Assembly (NCBI GenBank): GCA_905221605.1
Contig: CAJNDS010002255.1
Coordinates: forward strand, 320,001-384,000
Source: Symbiodinium natans
Taxonomy: Eukaryota; Sar; Dinophyceae; Suessiales; Symbiodiniaceae
Length of the DNA: 64,000 nt
Reading direction: 5' to 3'
Shown: positions 32,501-42,899 of the stretch, one piece after another
Layout of the letters: each line of letters opens with the position of its first letter
Numbering within the stretch: the first letter of the stretch is position 1
Program-made: the position numbers and the translations under genes
The notes under the pieces: generated by a model
What the model was told of the DNA's origin: nothing
Databases searched by the model: none
The model's input: only the letters and a program-made list of their open reading frames with translations

Positions 32501-34800
32501 ACCCGCATAAAGCGGGGCTCCTGCAAAATCCTGCCCTTCTTTACTTTTGGCTGCATCGCATGGCCTGCCGAGAGAGGTCATCACGCTGTTCATCTTGTCC
32601 CAAGTATTGATCGCTGCCATCCTATTCTTGTCGCACAGGCCCTTGCCGCTCCTCTGACAAGCCGTGTTGCATGGCTCGCCCGTATCGGCCAGTAACCATG
32701 TGGCCTGACAAGCACCATTATTGCATCAAGAACATGTTGTTATGCAGCGTTGCTTTCTCGCTCAAAACGCACTACGTAGAATAAAACATGTTACAATGTT
32801 GCTGCTTCTCGCGAGCACAACACTCCACATAACAAGCGAACTTCCTGCGAGAACTAAGTACTGGAATCCCGTTTCAAGCACACAACGGAAGCCCGCACAG
32901 CTGCCGTGCTGTGGTGCCGAAATCCCACAAACCCTGCCTTAGAAATGCTACAGGGCAGCAGCTGTGTAGCAGAAGATGTAAACATGCTGCGTTCTCTGAT
33001 GCCACTACACACTAGTCAGAGGGCATTGTACAAGATGCAGAGTCTTCGGCTCTGACAGTAGCCACTATTCCTGGTTGGCAGCACTCTAGCGTCTCCGAGC
33101 CTACGCGCCTCATGACAAGTGCACAGGGGCCGATCAAAATCAGGAAACTTCACGATGTCACAGTCGATGTCATCCGCAGCTTGCCCGCTCCAAGGAGAGC
33201 AAGTTCCACCCGCATAAAGCGGGGCTCCTGCAAAATCCTGCCCTTCTTTACTTTTGGCTGCATCGCATGGCCTGCCGAGAGAGGTCATCACGCTGTTCAT
33301 CTTGTCCCAAGTATTGATCGCTGCCATCCTATTCTTGTCGCACAGGCCCTTGCCGCTCCTCTGACAAGCCGTGTTGCATGGCTCGCCCGTATCGGCCAGT
33401 AACCATGTGGCCTGACAAGCACCATTATTGCATCAAGAACATGTTGTTATGCAGCGTTGCTTTCTCGCTCAAAACGCACTACGTAGAATAAAACATGTTA
33501 CAATGTTGCTGCTTCTCGCGAGCACAACACTCCACATAACAAGCGAACTTCCTGCGAGAACTAAGTACTGGAAGCCCGTTTCAAGCACACAACGGAAGCC
33601 CGCACAGCTGCCGTGCTGTGGTGCCGAAATCCCACAAACCCTGCCTTAGAAATGCTACAGGGCAGCAGCTGTGTAGCAGAAGATGTAAACATGCTGCGTT
33701 CTCTGATGTGGAGTGCATGCCACTACACACTAGTCAGAGGGCATTGTACAAGATGCAGAGTCTTCGGCTCTGACAGTAGCCACTATTCCTGGTTGGCAGC
33801 ACTCTAGCGTCTCCGAGCCTACGCGCCTCATGACAAGTGCACAGGGGCCGATCAAAATCAGGAAACTTCACGATGTCACAGTCGATGTCATCCGCAACTT
33901 GCCCGCTCCAAGGAGAGCAAGTTCCACCCGCATAAAGCGGGGCTCCTGCAAAATCCTGCCCTTCTTTACTTTTGGCTGCATCGCATGGCTTGCCGAGAGA
34001 GGTCATCACGCTGTTCATCTGGTCCCAAGTATTGATCGCTGCCATCCTATTCTTGTCGCACAGGCCCTTGCCGCTCCTCTGACAAGCCGTGTTGCATGGC
34101 TCGCCCGTATCGGCCAGTAACCACGTGGGGGCCGGCTGGCCCGATGCGGCCTGACAAGAACCATCATTGCGTCAAGAACATGTTGTTATCGAGCACAACA
34201 CTCCACATAACAAGCGAACTTCCTGCGAGAACTAAGTACTGGAATCCCGTTTCAAGCACACAACGGAAGCCCGCACAGCTGCCGTGCTGTGGTGCCGACA
34301 TCCCACAAACCCTGCCTTAGAAATGCTACAGGGCAGCAGCTGTGTAGCAGAAGATGTAAACATGCTGCGTTCTCTGATGTGGAGTGCATGCCACTACACG
34401 CTAGTCAGAGGGCATTGTACAAGATGCAGAGTCTTCGGCTCTGACAGTAGCCACTATTCCTGGTTGGCAGCACTCTAGCGTCTCCGAGCCTACGCGCCTC
34501 ATGACAAGTGCACAGGGGCCGATCAAAATCAGGAAACTTCACGGTGGCACAGTCGATGTCATCCGCAACTTGCCCGCTCCAAGGAGAGCAAGTTCCAGCG
34601 GCATAAAGCGGGGCTCCTGCAAAATCCTGCCCTTCTTTACTTTTGGCTGCATCGCATGGCTTGCCGAGAGAGGTCATCACGCTGTTCATCTGGTCCCAAG
34701 TATTGATCGCTGCCATCCTATTCTTGTCGCAGAGGCCCTTGCCGCTCCTCTGACAAGCCGTGTTGCATGGCTCGCCCGTATCGGCCAGTAACCATGTGGC
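25440..34800 (-). CDS. Large cysteine-rich, probably extracellular multidomain protein
   Basis: Minus-strand exons: five tandem Cys-rich exons (31698-34800), a divergent sixth (31254-31619), 30821-30874 (MCEPCMDTPGWRDLE), about 29130-30748 (about 540 codons, starting GKTCHATKC...EACCKCSGG), 28805 to about 29065, about 27649-28640, about 27099-27500 and 25440 to about 26560. Phase 0 is kept through the array and into the 30748 exon. Repeated paired cysteines, a C-x-DTPGW...CCxCGG-like module and PAN/apple-like segments (KECRQACRSRSDCAFYQW; EIHCQQEQLCKFFF) point to a secreted or surface protein. The signal peptide and 5' end were not found; the gene may start beyond 34.9 kb and may continue into the exons below 25.2 kb. 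No enzyme motif was seen. Confidence 0.65.
28641..28804 (-). other. Intron formed by two tandem 82-bp units
   Basis: GAGGTCCTGCAC occurs at 28635, 28717 and 28799, exactly 82 bases apart, and the units between are near-identical. On the sense strand each boundary reads TGTGCAG|GACCTC. Removing both units joins HPCQCAG to GPLWGETAP in frame; 164 bases is not a multiple of three, so they cannot be coding. Each unit alone could be an intron (GA...AG). The units include CCCTAAGCCCTAAACGC, i.e. telomere-like sequence. Confidence 0.7.
29130..30748 (-). CDS. Exon of the cysteine-rich gene: largest segment
   Basis: Begins after CTGACTGACAG| with GKTCHATKCTP...MEACCKCSGG, the end of a small Cys module found widely in dinoflagellate surface proteins. 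It continues with a beta-rich region and, near residues 375-430, a PAN/apple-like module (DVPSEKECRQACRSRSDCAF...WNTACTAFRFRC). It sits 72 bases downstream of the short 30821-30874 exon carrying CMDTPGW. Confidence 0.65.
31254..34800 (-). repeat. Tandem array of six Cys-rich domain exons
   Basis: Exons 34498-34800, 33827-34150, 33109-33411, 32402-32704, 31698-31997 and the divergent 31254-31619. Each encodes WLLADTGEPCNTAC..., GKGLCDKN, WDQMNSVMTSLGKPCD, ...GTCSPWSGQ and RPLCTC, about 100 residues with eight cysteines. All enter after CAG|GCC (CAG|GAA in the divergent one) and leave GAG|GC, phase 0-0. The 707-base units covering 31698-33411 are almost identical, introns included. Copy 33827-34150 has a short in-frame 5' extension. 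Confidence 0.85.
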
Positions 34801-34834
34801 CTGACAGGCAGCATCCACAACAGCTTACAAAAAC

Positions 34835-35168
34835 CCGAAACTCTGAACCCTAATCCCTAAACCCTAAACCCTGATCCCTAAACCCTAAACCCTAAACCCT
34901 AAACCCTAAACCCATTCTCTGCAATGGGAGCACACCCCGGTGCCTCGAACTTACCCAGCTTTAGCCCACGGAAGGCAGAGCCGTCACGTACCTGAACTGC
35001 TTCCTTGGCTCTGCTGCTTCGGCCCCCTGGCTACAGTTTAGGGTTTAGGGTTTAGGGTTTAGGGTTTAGGGTTTAGGGTTTAGGGTTTAGGGTTTAGGGT
35101 TTAGGGTTTAGGGTTTAGGGTTTAGGGTTTAGGGTTTAGGGTTTAGGGTTTAGGGTTTAGGGTTTAGC
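34835..35168. repeat. Opposed telomere-like pair around an exon-like island
   Basis: CCCTAAA at 34835-34912, 121 non-repeat bases, then about 19 TTTAGGG units at 35034-35168. The island could encode a short exon on either strand (plus: RQSRHVPELLPWLCCFGPLA before GTTTAGGG; minus: 13 codons between CTGTAG and GTACGT). The strand is therefore undecided. Confidence 0.8.
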
Positions 35169-35269
35169 GATGTGCCCGCTACTGAGCGAGCTTGGGGTTC
35201 ATGAGCAATCCATGGGACCCAATAAGCCCTCATCCCTGTGAAAGATCATATACTGCCCACACGCTCAGC

Positions 35270-36892
35270 GTCATAACCCTTGACCAGATCGTCTACAACT
35301 GGGTTGGACGTCTGTTTCCAGATCTGGTCGCGCAGTTCATGCTGGTGACCCGGCCACCGCAACCTTGCACGCTCTCTCTAGCCATGTAAGGTCCCTAAAC
35401 CCTGAACCCCAAACCCTAAACCCTCTCATCCCACCGCTGGCTCCACAATGTCGAGGCCGCCACTTGAAGGTAAATTTGCCATTGATTCGGAAATTCTCCA
35501 ACTGGTCAAAAATCGCGAAGTTGTCCGCACTGGGATCAAGCGGATTCCTGTCGCGAGGCACGTGCAGCTTTGATTTCTATCTACAGTGTGCTCTCTGCCA
35601 ATTATGTCCTCTTGCCTCGCCACATTCGAGCAAACTTGGTTTGTAATTGCTCTTTTTCGGCCCCTGGGACTACCGCTTCGGACACTGCAGACAGTAGGAG
35701 AGGACCACAGGTCATTCAGTGCAACTTGGTGGCGCAGAGCACGTCGAACGATTGGCTGCCATGTAAAGTTCGCTTGCATATAGAGGGCTCTGCATGCATT
35801 GGTGGAAGGCTCACCATGCTATCCATGCATGTTGTGCAACATACCCTGTTCCCACCCATGGCAAATGTTGTCCATTGAAGAAGGCATTCCAGAAAGGCTA
35901 TGCGAAAGTTTGCCATTGCTTCGCTGTTAATGCTAATGCAAAGCCAGTTTTTACAGCTTTTCGACAAGCTGGCCGACAAGGGAGCTCCCGAAGGAGGCCT
36001 AGAGCGCGATCTTCAATCTTTTCTGGATCAGCTTACAGACATGGTCCTCTTTGCCTCTCGCGTGACCCAACCGCAGGTGATTGACCTGACTCTGTGACTT
36101 GCCTGTTTGCTTGGTTGGTTCCTTGGTGCGTGGAGTGCGTCTTCTCACTGTTGCGCCCGCCCGCGTCTTGAACATCTTTCAATCATGATTGGGCCCCAAT
36201 AGCGAGCGCTGGCTCAGCTTGCGTGCACTCGTGTGATTGCTGCCAATGAACGAAGACTTTAAGATTGGATGCTAGGTTCACGGGCTGACCTCCCGTTTTC
36301 TGGTGCCCCAATACAAATACCCGTGAAACCCTTCTACTAGAGGTGTCTGTCCGATCATGCATCACAACCTGTGAAAGACACGAACTGTCAACTGTCATAG
36401 GCGACATAACGCTTGCAGTTCAAGAGTCTTCGACAACTCGGCGAAGACCGTTGGAACTGTCTGGCGATACACGAGTTTCCACTGGGACGCATCATAGCCG
36501 TGCTGGCAGTCCCCGTCCAGCTCCGAGGCCCGGCCTGCAAGGAAGGCATAGGAAGGCCGTGGAGGGTTTCGGCTTTAGGGTTCACGGCATTTTGTGAACT
36601 GTCCGAAGCGCCTCCGCAGAACGAAGAGATAGTACAGCATGCGCCTCCTGTACCAGACCAGTCAGCCTCGGAAAATCGGTGGATGGGATATGAGTCCACG
36701 GGGCAACTTGGCTCTGTCGAGCATGTGCTCGGCGTCGTCTGTGCCGATAAGTTGAGCTTGACGTTGCCTCTCATAGCTCGGCACAGCTCAAACTTCGAAG
36801 CCTCAGCATCGGCCGCCAAAAATCTCCAGACCGTACGCACAGGTGAGCCAATCGCGTCCCCCGATAATGGCCGACCCCACAAAGGATGTTAG
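35270..36892 (+). CDS. Unassigned plus-strand multi-exon gene
   Basis: Coding pieces: 35270-35386 (VITLDQIVYNWVGRLFPDLV, donor AT|GTAAGG), about 35465-35555 (KFAIDSEILQLVKNREVV), 35957-36075 (LFDKLADKGAPEGGLERDLQ, between TTTTACAG and CAG|GTGATT), and 36415-36892 (QLGEDRWNCLAIHEFPLGRI, then ENRWMGYESTGQLGSVEHVL) ending at a stop. Small CCCTAAA runs (35393-35422) sit in the first intron. The product was not recognised. The minus strand over 36388-36882 is also open, so the last piece is less certain. Confidence 0.4.
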
Positions 36893-36899
36893 AATGGAT

Positions 36900-37300
36900 G
36901 GTCTAAGAGTCTACATCAGGCTCAAAAGAAATGCATCAGGCTGGTATCAGGTCTAGCTTTGTGCTCCATCGGGCCTTTAGGCTTCGGGTCCAAGACTTAC
37001 TTAAGAGTCATGCTCCACAGGACTCCACCATGCCAGATCATCTGAATTGCGGCCGCGTTACAGTCGTATGATTGTTGCGCGTCTGTGTCTTCATTTGGTG
37101 TTGCTCCACGGCTTCCTGCACGCTCCGCCAAGCTTCTTGATGGTTCAATGTTTGGACTCTGCAACTTTGCTGCTTTGTCCGAAGAAAGGATGACTGTTGG
37201 TTGCTTACCCGTGACATTTTTGGCTTGGTTGTAATTTCTTGCTTGTTTTCTTCGAGTTTCCTTGCAAAACATTGCTCGGTTGTGACTTTTTTCTCGCCTT
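36900..37300. other. No gene seen
   Basis: Short open frames only; the start of a compositional shift towards AT-richer DNA. Confidence 0.4.
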
Positions 37301-38700
37301 CGCCGCTTTTGGGTTTAGGGCTTCCAACGTGAACCTTGCAGGCTTCCTAGCCAATGCCATCTCTCCGCTTAGGGTTTAGGGTTGAGGGTCCAGAGCTTCC
37401 CTGCCAACATCTGCCTTTAGCAGTTTGGAGTTTAGAATTTGGGTTTTGGGTTTAGGGTTCAGGGTTGGGCTGATGTATATCCCCCCCCCTGATTATTCGG
37501 GCGTCCGCTGTTGCGGTTCCCCTCATTTTTTATAGGTTTACATAAACGTATATATTTCAAACCCTACACCACCGTTATAACCACAGCAATAAGTCGATGA
37601 TGATGTAGGCACCCCAACCCTATAGGGTTAAGGTTCCTAGGCTTAGGGTTTAAGATTGAGGCATTTAAGCGTAAGCCCGCAATGAAACCTAAACCCCAAC
37701 CGTTCAACCCGATAGAGTTAAAGTTAAGGGGTTAGGGTTTTTGATTAGGCATTTTAAGCTTTAAACCTCAACCCACAGAGCATCTAAAACGAAAACTCAG
37801 GGAGTTTTAACCTTAAGGGTTGGAGGTTCGGGCAGTTAAACCTTAACCCATCTAGGCATTAAAAACGAAATCTCATAGAGTTTTAAAAGGGTTTAACGTT
37901 CGGGCATTTACACCTTAACCAGGGTCAGAACCCTAAAACCCGATAGGGCTCTATAAGGTTCAAAGGTTTAACCCTAAAGGGTGCTGAAGGTTTACATGCC
38001 CAGACCTTAGGCTTTCTTGAACCATTGAACCCTATAGGGTTTAAAGGTTTAGGGTTTAAGGTTTGGGCATTACCTGTACGATAGAACCTAAAAACCCTAT
38101 AGGGCTTGGGGCTGAAATCCCTAAACCTTAAATCCCATAGGGTTATGCCTATGTTTGTAAGGCTTTCGTCCCGGTGACGCGAGAATACTGTGAGCAAATG
38201 TCCTTTTCACGACTACCTGGGTTTCAAATGAAAAACAAACACATTGTTATATGATGGAAATCAGGTTTTGCTTATCGGGGGATGGTTGCGCGTGATATCT
38301 TAGCTAAGGGTAAAGCTTTTAGGATGGATGTTTTGTTTTGCTTATTGGGCGTGATGGGGTTACCCTCATTTTCTTATAGGTTCATTACATGTATATAAGT
38401 CAAACCCTGAACCATAGTTATAACCGCAGCAAAAAAAGTGATAACCTTGTCATATACATATATCCGCAGAGCTCGTCACTTTCACTACTTCTCGGGATTC
38501 AAAATGTAAACAAACTATTTCGATAAATGATGGAATTCAAGTCTTGCTTATTGGGGGATGGTTGCTTGAGATATCTCAGCTAAGGTAAAGTCTTTAGGAT
38601 AGATGTTTTGTTTTGCTTATTGGGGCGCGATGCTGTTCCCCATATTCTTATGGGTGTACATAAGTGTATATAAATCAAACCCTAACCCATAGTTATAACC
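37300..38700. repeat. AT-rich diverged repeats with degenerate telomere-like words
   Basis: Degenerate GGGTTTA/ACCCTAAA words, many in small palindromes (CCCTATAGGG), fill 37300-38160. Then two diverged direct copies follow (TTGCTTATxGGGGGATGG...TAGTTATAACCG; TTATAACCG at 38416 and 38692, 276 apart), with a third partial copy near 37510-37590. Confidence 0.7.
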
Positions 38701-38702
38701 GT

Positions 38703-38905
38703 AAACCGACCCCATATTGAATATTGAAACAGACAGCTCAATATTCAATATCAGGCAGAATCCAAGATCCAAGATCCAAGACGCCCATGGGAGAAATTCC
38801 GATGCAATCTTGGATCCCACCCGGGCCCTGGATCCAAGATTGCTCCGGAAATTCTCCCGTGGGCATCTTGGATCTTGGATCTTGGATCCCACCCAACATT
38901 GAATA
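38703..38905. repeat. Long palindrome built on GGATCCAAGAT words
   Basis: CCAAGATCCAAGATCCAAGA and AATTCCGATGCAATCTTGGA are answered by reverse-complement words at 38835-38890, and ATTGAATATTGAA at the outer edges by CATTGAATATTGAA. A foldback of about 200 bp. Confidence 0.8.
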
Positions 38906-38932
38906 TTGAAAAAAATCCCCGGAAGAAATGGT

Positions 38933-38997
38933 AGGTTGGTAGGTTGGTAGGTTGGTAGGTTGGTAGGTTGGTAGGTTGGTAGGTTGGTAGGTTGGTT
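38933..38997. repeat. GGTAGGTT 8-bp minisatellite
   Basis: About eight pure units, with a shorter echo at 39020-39042. Confidence 0.95.
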
Positions 38998-39189
38998 AAC
39001 CCATGGGCCCGAAAAACTGGTAGGTTGGTAGGTCGGTAGGTTAGTGGGCCCATAGGCCCTGGAAAAGGTGGGCTGGTAGGTGGTGGATCCGCCCCATAAA
39101 AGTTGACGTGTTGATGTTGATAGGCTGGTAATAGGTGCATATGTAATCCATACCTTAGTGATGCTGGAAGCGTTTGAAAGCATGACATG

Positions 39190-40140
39190 ATCTATGAGAC
39201 GTTACTTTCTGAGGTTCTACATAGTTTAACATGGTACACATAATCCAAGGTTTGGTTCACTAAGTTAACTGTTGGATAATAATTTGAGCAAATACTGCCC
39301 GAAAACCATATTCAGACTTCAGCTAACTCAGTTCCCGTAGAGTTTGCCTTAAAACCTATGTGTTCAGTTACTCAAAGATTTGAACAATTAATTGGAGTGG
39401 CTCTAGGAACAATTGATTGGATGACAAAACCTAAAGCTCGAAATTCACTGAATTCCGGAAAATGCTTTTCTGGAATTTAACTAGTTGAATTACTTCAAGT
39501 GTTTTGATCACTTTCATTATTTCTTGGGACTCCTCCTAGTAAAAATCTAAATGATTCGAACACTTCCACCGTTTTCGATACCCTCCTTGACGCCGTTGCA
39601 ATTACAATAACCAACTAATATAATTGAATTATGAAAGTGGTTGTTCGGAGATTGGCTCATGTATGTAATTGTTTGATTAATCTAACTTTCTTGGGACACC
39701 CCCAATTGAATCATTCGACTTGATTTCATTACATGTTTATTCGGGTTTAATGAAGATCATTACAAACATGAAATAGCTAGTTTTCGCATACCACTTCCAG
39801 AATTTGACCTATTTGCTTATCTCGATTGACAATGCATCTAGTGTTTGAAGGAGATAGATTACGTGAATTGTTCAAATACTTATTTGGGTGGAGGGTGGTG
39901 GTGGTCCGAGGAACTATCTACATTAGTTAAATAGATAAAAGGAATTAACCCAAGTAACTCAATTAGGTTACTTTGAAATGGTGAAAGTAGTACGATAAAA
40001 AATAATGGGCTGAAAACAATATAAACAGCATTGGCAGGGTAGGACGAACAGTCAATCTATAGGTACATGGGGGGAGCATATATGTATATGTAGGGATATA
40101 TGGGGATGTAGAAATGCTGATGGGGCGGAAGCTGGTGAAC
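39190..40140. other. AT-rich stretch, no gene or repeat recognised
   Basis: Clearly lower in G+C than its surroundings, with no telomere-like repeats and no long open frame. TTGAA/TTCAA-rich words occur throughout. Confidence 0.6.
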
Positions 40141-40545
40141 GGATTGAGCCGGAAAGATGAAGGTGCAGATTTCCCTTGCCATATGATTCACGTGGTTGGG
40201 TCGTTGGCTAAACGAGTGCTCCTTTTAGGTCACAGCGGACCATAGTTTAGCCGTTTAGCCCGTAGCTTAAAACACTGCCCGTGTACAACACTGGTTCATG
40301 AGGTGCAAACGTCATGCAACATGGGCATGCCACGCCCTTAAGCCTAAACCCCCCGGTAGCGCGGCTGCTCCAAGCTCGCTGACCTCGCTGAGTGAAAAGG
40401 TCGTGAGCTACGAGTCAGCTCCGGTGCCATGCAGGTAAAGGCTGACTCGGGGCATGCGGAGCTGAAACGATTTAGGGTTTAGGGTTTCGGGTTTAGGGTT
40501 TAGAAAACATGACTGACAACATGTCCTGTTCCAGCCATTGCAGGG

Positions 40546-41341
40546 AGTGGCCACGCGGGATCTTCTGCAACAAAGCCTGTTCATCCAGCTTGTCACAGAC
40601 CTGGATTCAGGCACCAACTCGTCAGGTCAAGTCTGCGATGCCCAGATCCCACCCGACCGTGGCCTCTCGGGAAGTGGAGGCAAAGAATACGACACAGAGC
40701 CATGGAGCCCATAGACTCCACATGGTGTCCAATAACCGCGAAACGAGAAGCTGATTGCAATTCTGCTTGAGGCTCAAGCTGCAGCAAACATGTGTGCCCC
40801 GATAGCTCAACATGGAGCAAATGCCCCGAGACAAGGTGCGTGCGAACTTCCAGTGACTTCCAGCTTGTGTCGGACCGGTTCCTTTCTCTTGCACCCTTCG
40901 GGCGTTGCGGAGGTCGTCCCCAGGTCGTCACCATATCGCATCACAAATGTTCAGCATTATCATGAGGTCCCCAAGGCTCAAAGCGTTTGAAAACGCTCAT
41001 CAAGAGCACATGCATGTCTCACAGCAGCTTTTCACTCCGGAAGCTTTCGCGTTGACGTACTGGTTCTTAGTAGGGTATGGGGGAATGTACCCCTTTCGTA
41101 GTCCTTAGAGAATCTAATCCCCTATAATGGTCCCTATAACCCTAAACCCTAAATCCTAAACCCTAAAACCCTAAACCCTAAACCCTAAACCCTAAACCCT
41201 AAACCCATTCCCCCATTCCCAACTAAGGACTAGTATCACAAATAGCACCTCGAGCCCTTCAAGTGCTGAGCTACGGGCCTGGGAGACCATCCCCAGCCTA
41301 GGGTGGCGCTCAGACGTTTCAGAATGTCTCAAAATTTTGCG
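40546..41341 (+). CDS. Unassigned plus-strand multi-exon gene
   Basis: Exon from acceptor CCATTGCAG| at 40546: VATRDLLQQSLFIQLVTDLD, then CDAQIPPDRGLSGSGGKEYD. A second piece at 40940-41062 has LKAFENAHQEHMHVSQQLF and EAFALTY. A third exon at 41246-41341 reads SAELRAWETIPSLGWRSDVS and ends TTTTGCG|GTTTAGGG. The 41062/41246 junction is in phase (TG|C) and removes a 183-base intron with a palindrome and CCCTAAA repeats. No family was recognised. Confidence 0.5.
41063..41245 (+). other. Intron with palindrome and CCCTAAA core
   Basis: Starts GTTCTTAGTAGGG, contains TATGGGGGAATG near its start and CATTCCCCCATTCC near its end with about 10 CCCTAAA units between, and ends CACAAATAG. It shows both intron types described here, hairpin arms and telomere-like repeat, in one intron. 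Confidence 0.65.
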
Positions 41342-41483
41342 GTTTAGGGTTTAGGGTTTAGGGTCTAGGGTTTAGGGTTTAGGGTTTAGGGTTTAGGGTT
41401 TAGGGTTTAAGGTTTAGGGTTTAGGGTTTAGGGTTTAGGGTTTAAGGTTTAGGGTTTAGGGTTTAGGGTTTAGGGTTTAGGGC
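41340..41483. repeat. TTTAGGG array at a donor site
   Basis: About 20 units directly following the exon end TTTTGCG. It pairs with the CCCTAAA array at 41138-41205. Confidence 0.9.
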
Positions 41484-41929
41484 GTGCCAAACGGAAGCGC
41501 GCTTTGGGAGCGCGCGGTAGTCTGCAGACCTACCACCCCAAGACCGCCCACTTACAACTCTCAAGGAGTTAAGACCGTTTATTTGTTGCAAAGCATCACA
41601 CGAGTCAGCACTCACGCCCTTTTGGGGACCTCCACAAGGTGCGTGGACCAGGCACAAAGCTGCAGCAGGGCCAGGGTAAGGCCAGAGGCAGGAAGACTAC
41701 AGTAGGGCAGATGCGCAGACGGAAAGGCGAGGCAGGGTCAGCGAAGACAGCTTGGGTTGGCGCGAAGGGGCTCAGGCCAGGGATCGGCCAGGAACAGACG
41801 ACAAAGGCAGCGAGGCTTGGTTGGCGCGAAGGGGCTACAGCCAGGAAGGCAGGGCCAGGGAACACAGCCAGTGAACAGCGTTGGGCAGAGGGCCACGGAA
41901 ACAGGGCAGGCGTGGAGCAGGCACAAAGC

Positions 41930-42045
41930 TGGTGTAAGGGCCAGGGCCAGGGCCAGGGCCAGGGCCAGGGCCAGGGCCAGGGCCACGGCCAGCGCCAGGG
42001 CCAGGGCCAGAGCCAGGGCCAGGGTCAGGGCCAGGGCCAGGGCCC
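41930..42045. repeat. GGGCCA hexanucleotide minisatellite
   Basis: (CAGGGC)n with few interruptions; it drives low-complexity GQGQ and ARAR frames that are not genes. A looser GGCCAGG-rich lead-in begins near 41640. Confidence 0.9.
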
Positions 42046-42047
42046 AC

Positions 42048-42890
42048 TGTTACAACCCAGCTTGGCCAGCAAGCCGCATCTCACAGCAACAACTGGCGGT
42101 TAGCGGGCCTTGGTGAGCTGGACACACTATCCTGGGCGGATCTTGAGCCAGACTCCTGCGCGCTTGAACGTTCTTCACCACGTTTGTGGTCCAATTTTTG
42201 AACCCAATTTTGGCTCCGGAAAAGAGGCGCAAAACGGGGCTTCTCAAATAGCCGTGTATCAAGCGGCCCAGTTTTGAGAGCCAGTTTAGGGGCTCGATTT
42301 AGAGCTGCAAAGTGGTTTGGGCTCTAGCAAAACAATCGGGGCTGTGGAAAATTCGCAAGGATGTTGAACGAAACGTAACGCAACGATCGGCGTTAACCTG
42401 ATGTTGACTGGACCGACGTTGCGCCTGCAAGCTGCAAGAGGTGTTTGTAACTGTTACAACCCAGTTTGGCCAGCAAGCCGCATCTCACAGCAACAACAAC
42501 TTTATTGGCGGCTAGCGGGCCTGGTGCGCTGGACATGCTATCCTGGGCGGATCTTGAGGCAGACTCCTGCGCGCTTGAACACTCTTCACCACGTTTACGG
42601 TCCCATTTTTTAACCCAAGTTTGGCTCCGGAAAAGAGGCGCAAAACGGGATTTTTCAAATAGCTGTATCAAGCGGCCCAGTTTTGGGAGCCAGTTTAGGG
42701 GCCCGTTTCGTGCCTCGATTTAGAGCTCCAAAAATGGTTTGGGTTCTAGCAAAAACGATCGGGGCTGTGGAAAATTCGCAAGGATGTTGAGCGAAACGTA
42801 ACGCAACGATCGGCGTTAACTTGATGTTGACTGGACCGACGTTGCGCAATCGGCGGCCTGCAAGTTGCCAGAGGTGTTTGTAACTGGGGG
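42048..42890. repeat. About 400-bp direct duplication
   Basis: CTGTTACAACCCAG.TTGGCC occurs at 42048 and 42451, and the following sequence to the GATGTTGACTGGACCGACGTTGCGC end is repeated with small differences. No intact frame. Confidence 0.85.
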
Positions 42891-42899
42891 TACTTCCAA

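Noticed and set aside
41639-42116. GQGQ and ARAR frames
   Set aside because: Driven by the GGGCCA minisatellite; similar frames exist in several phases and on both strands.
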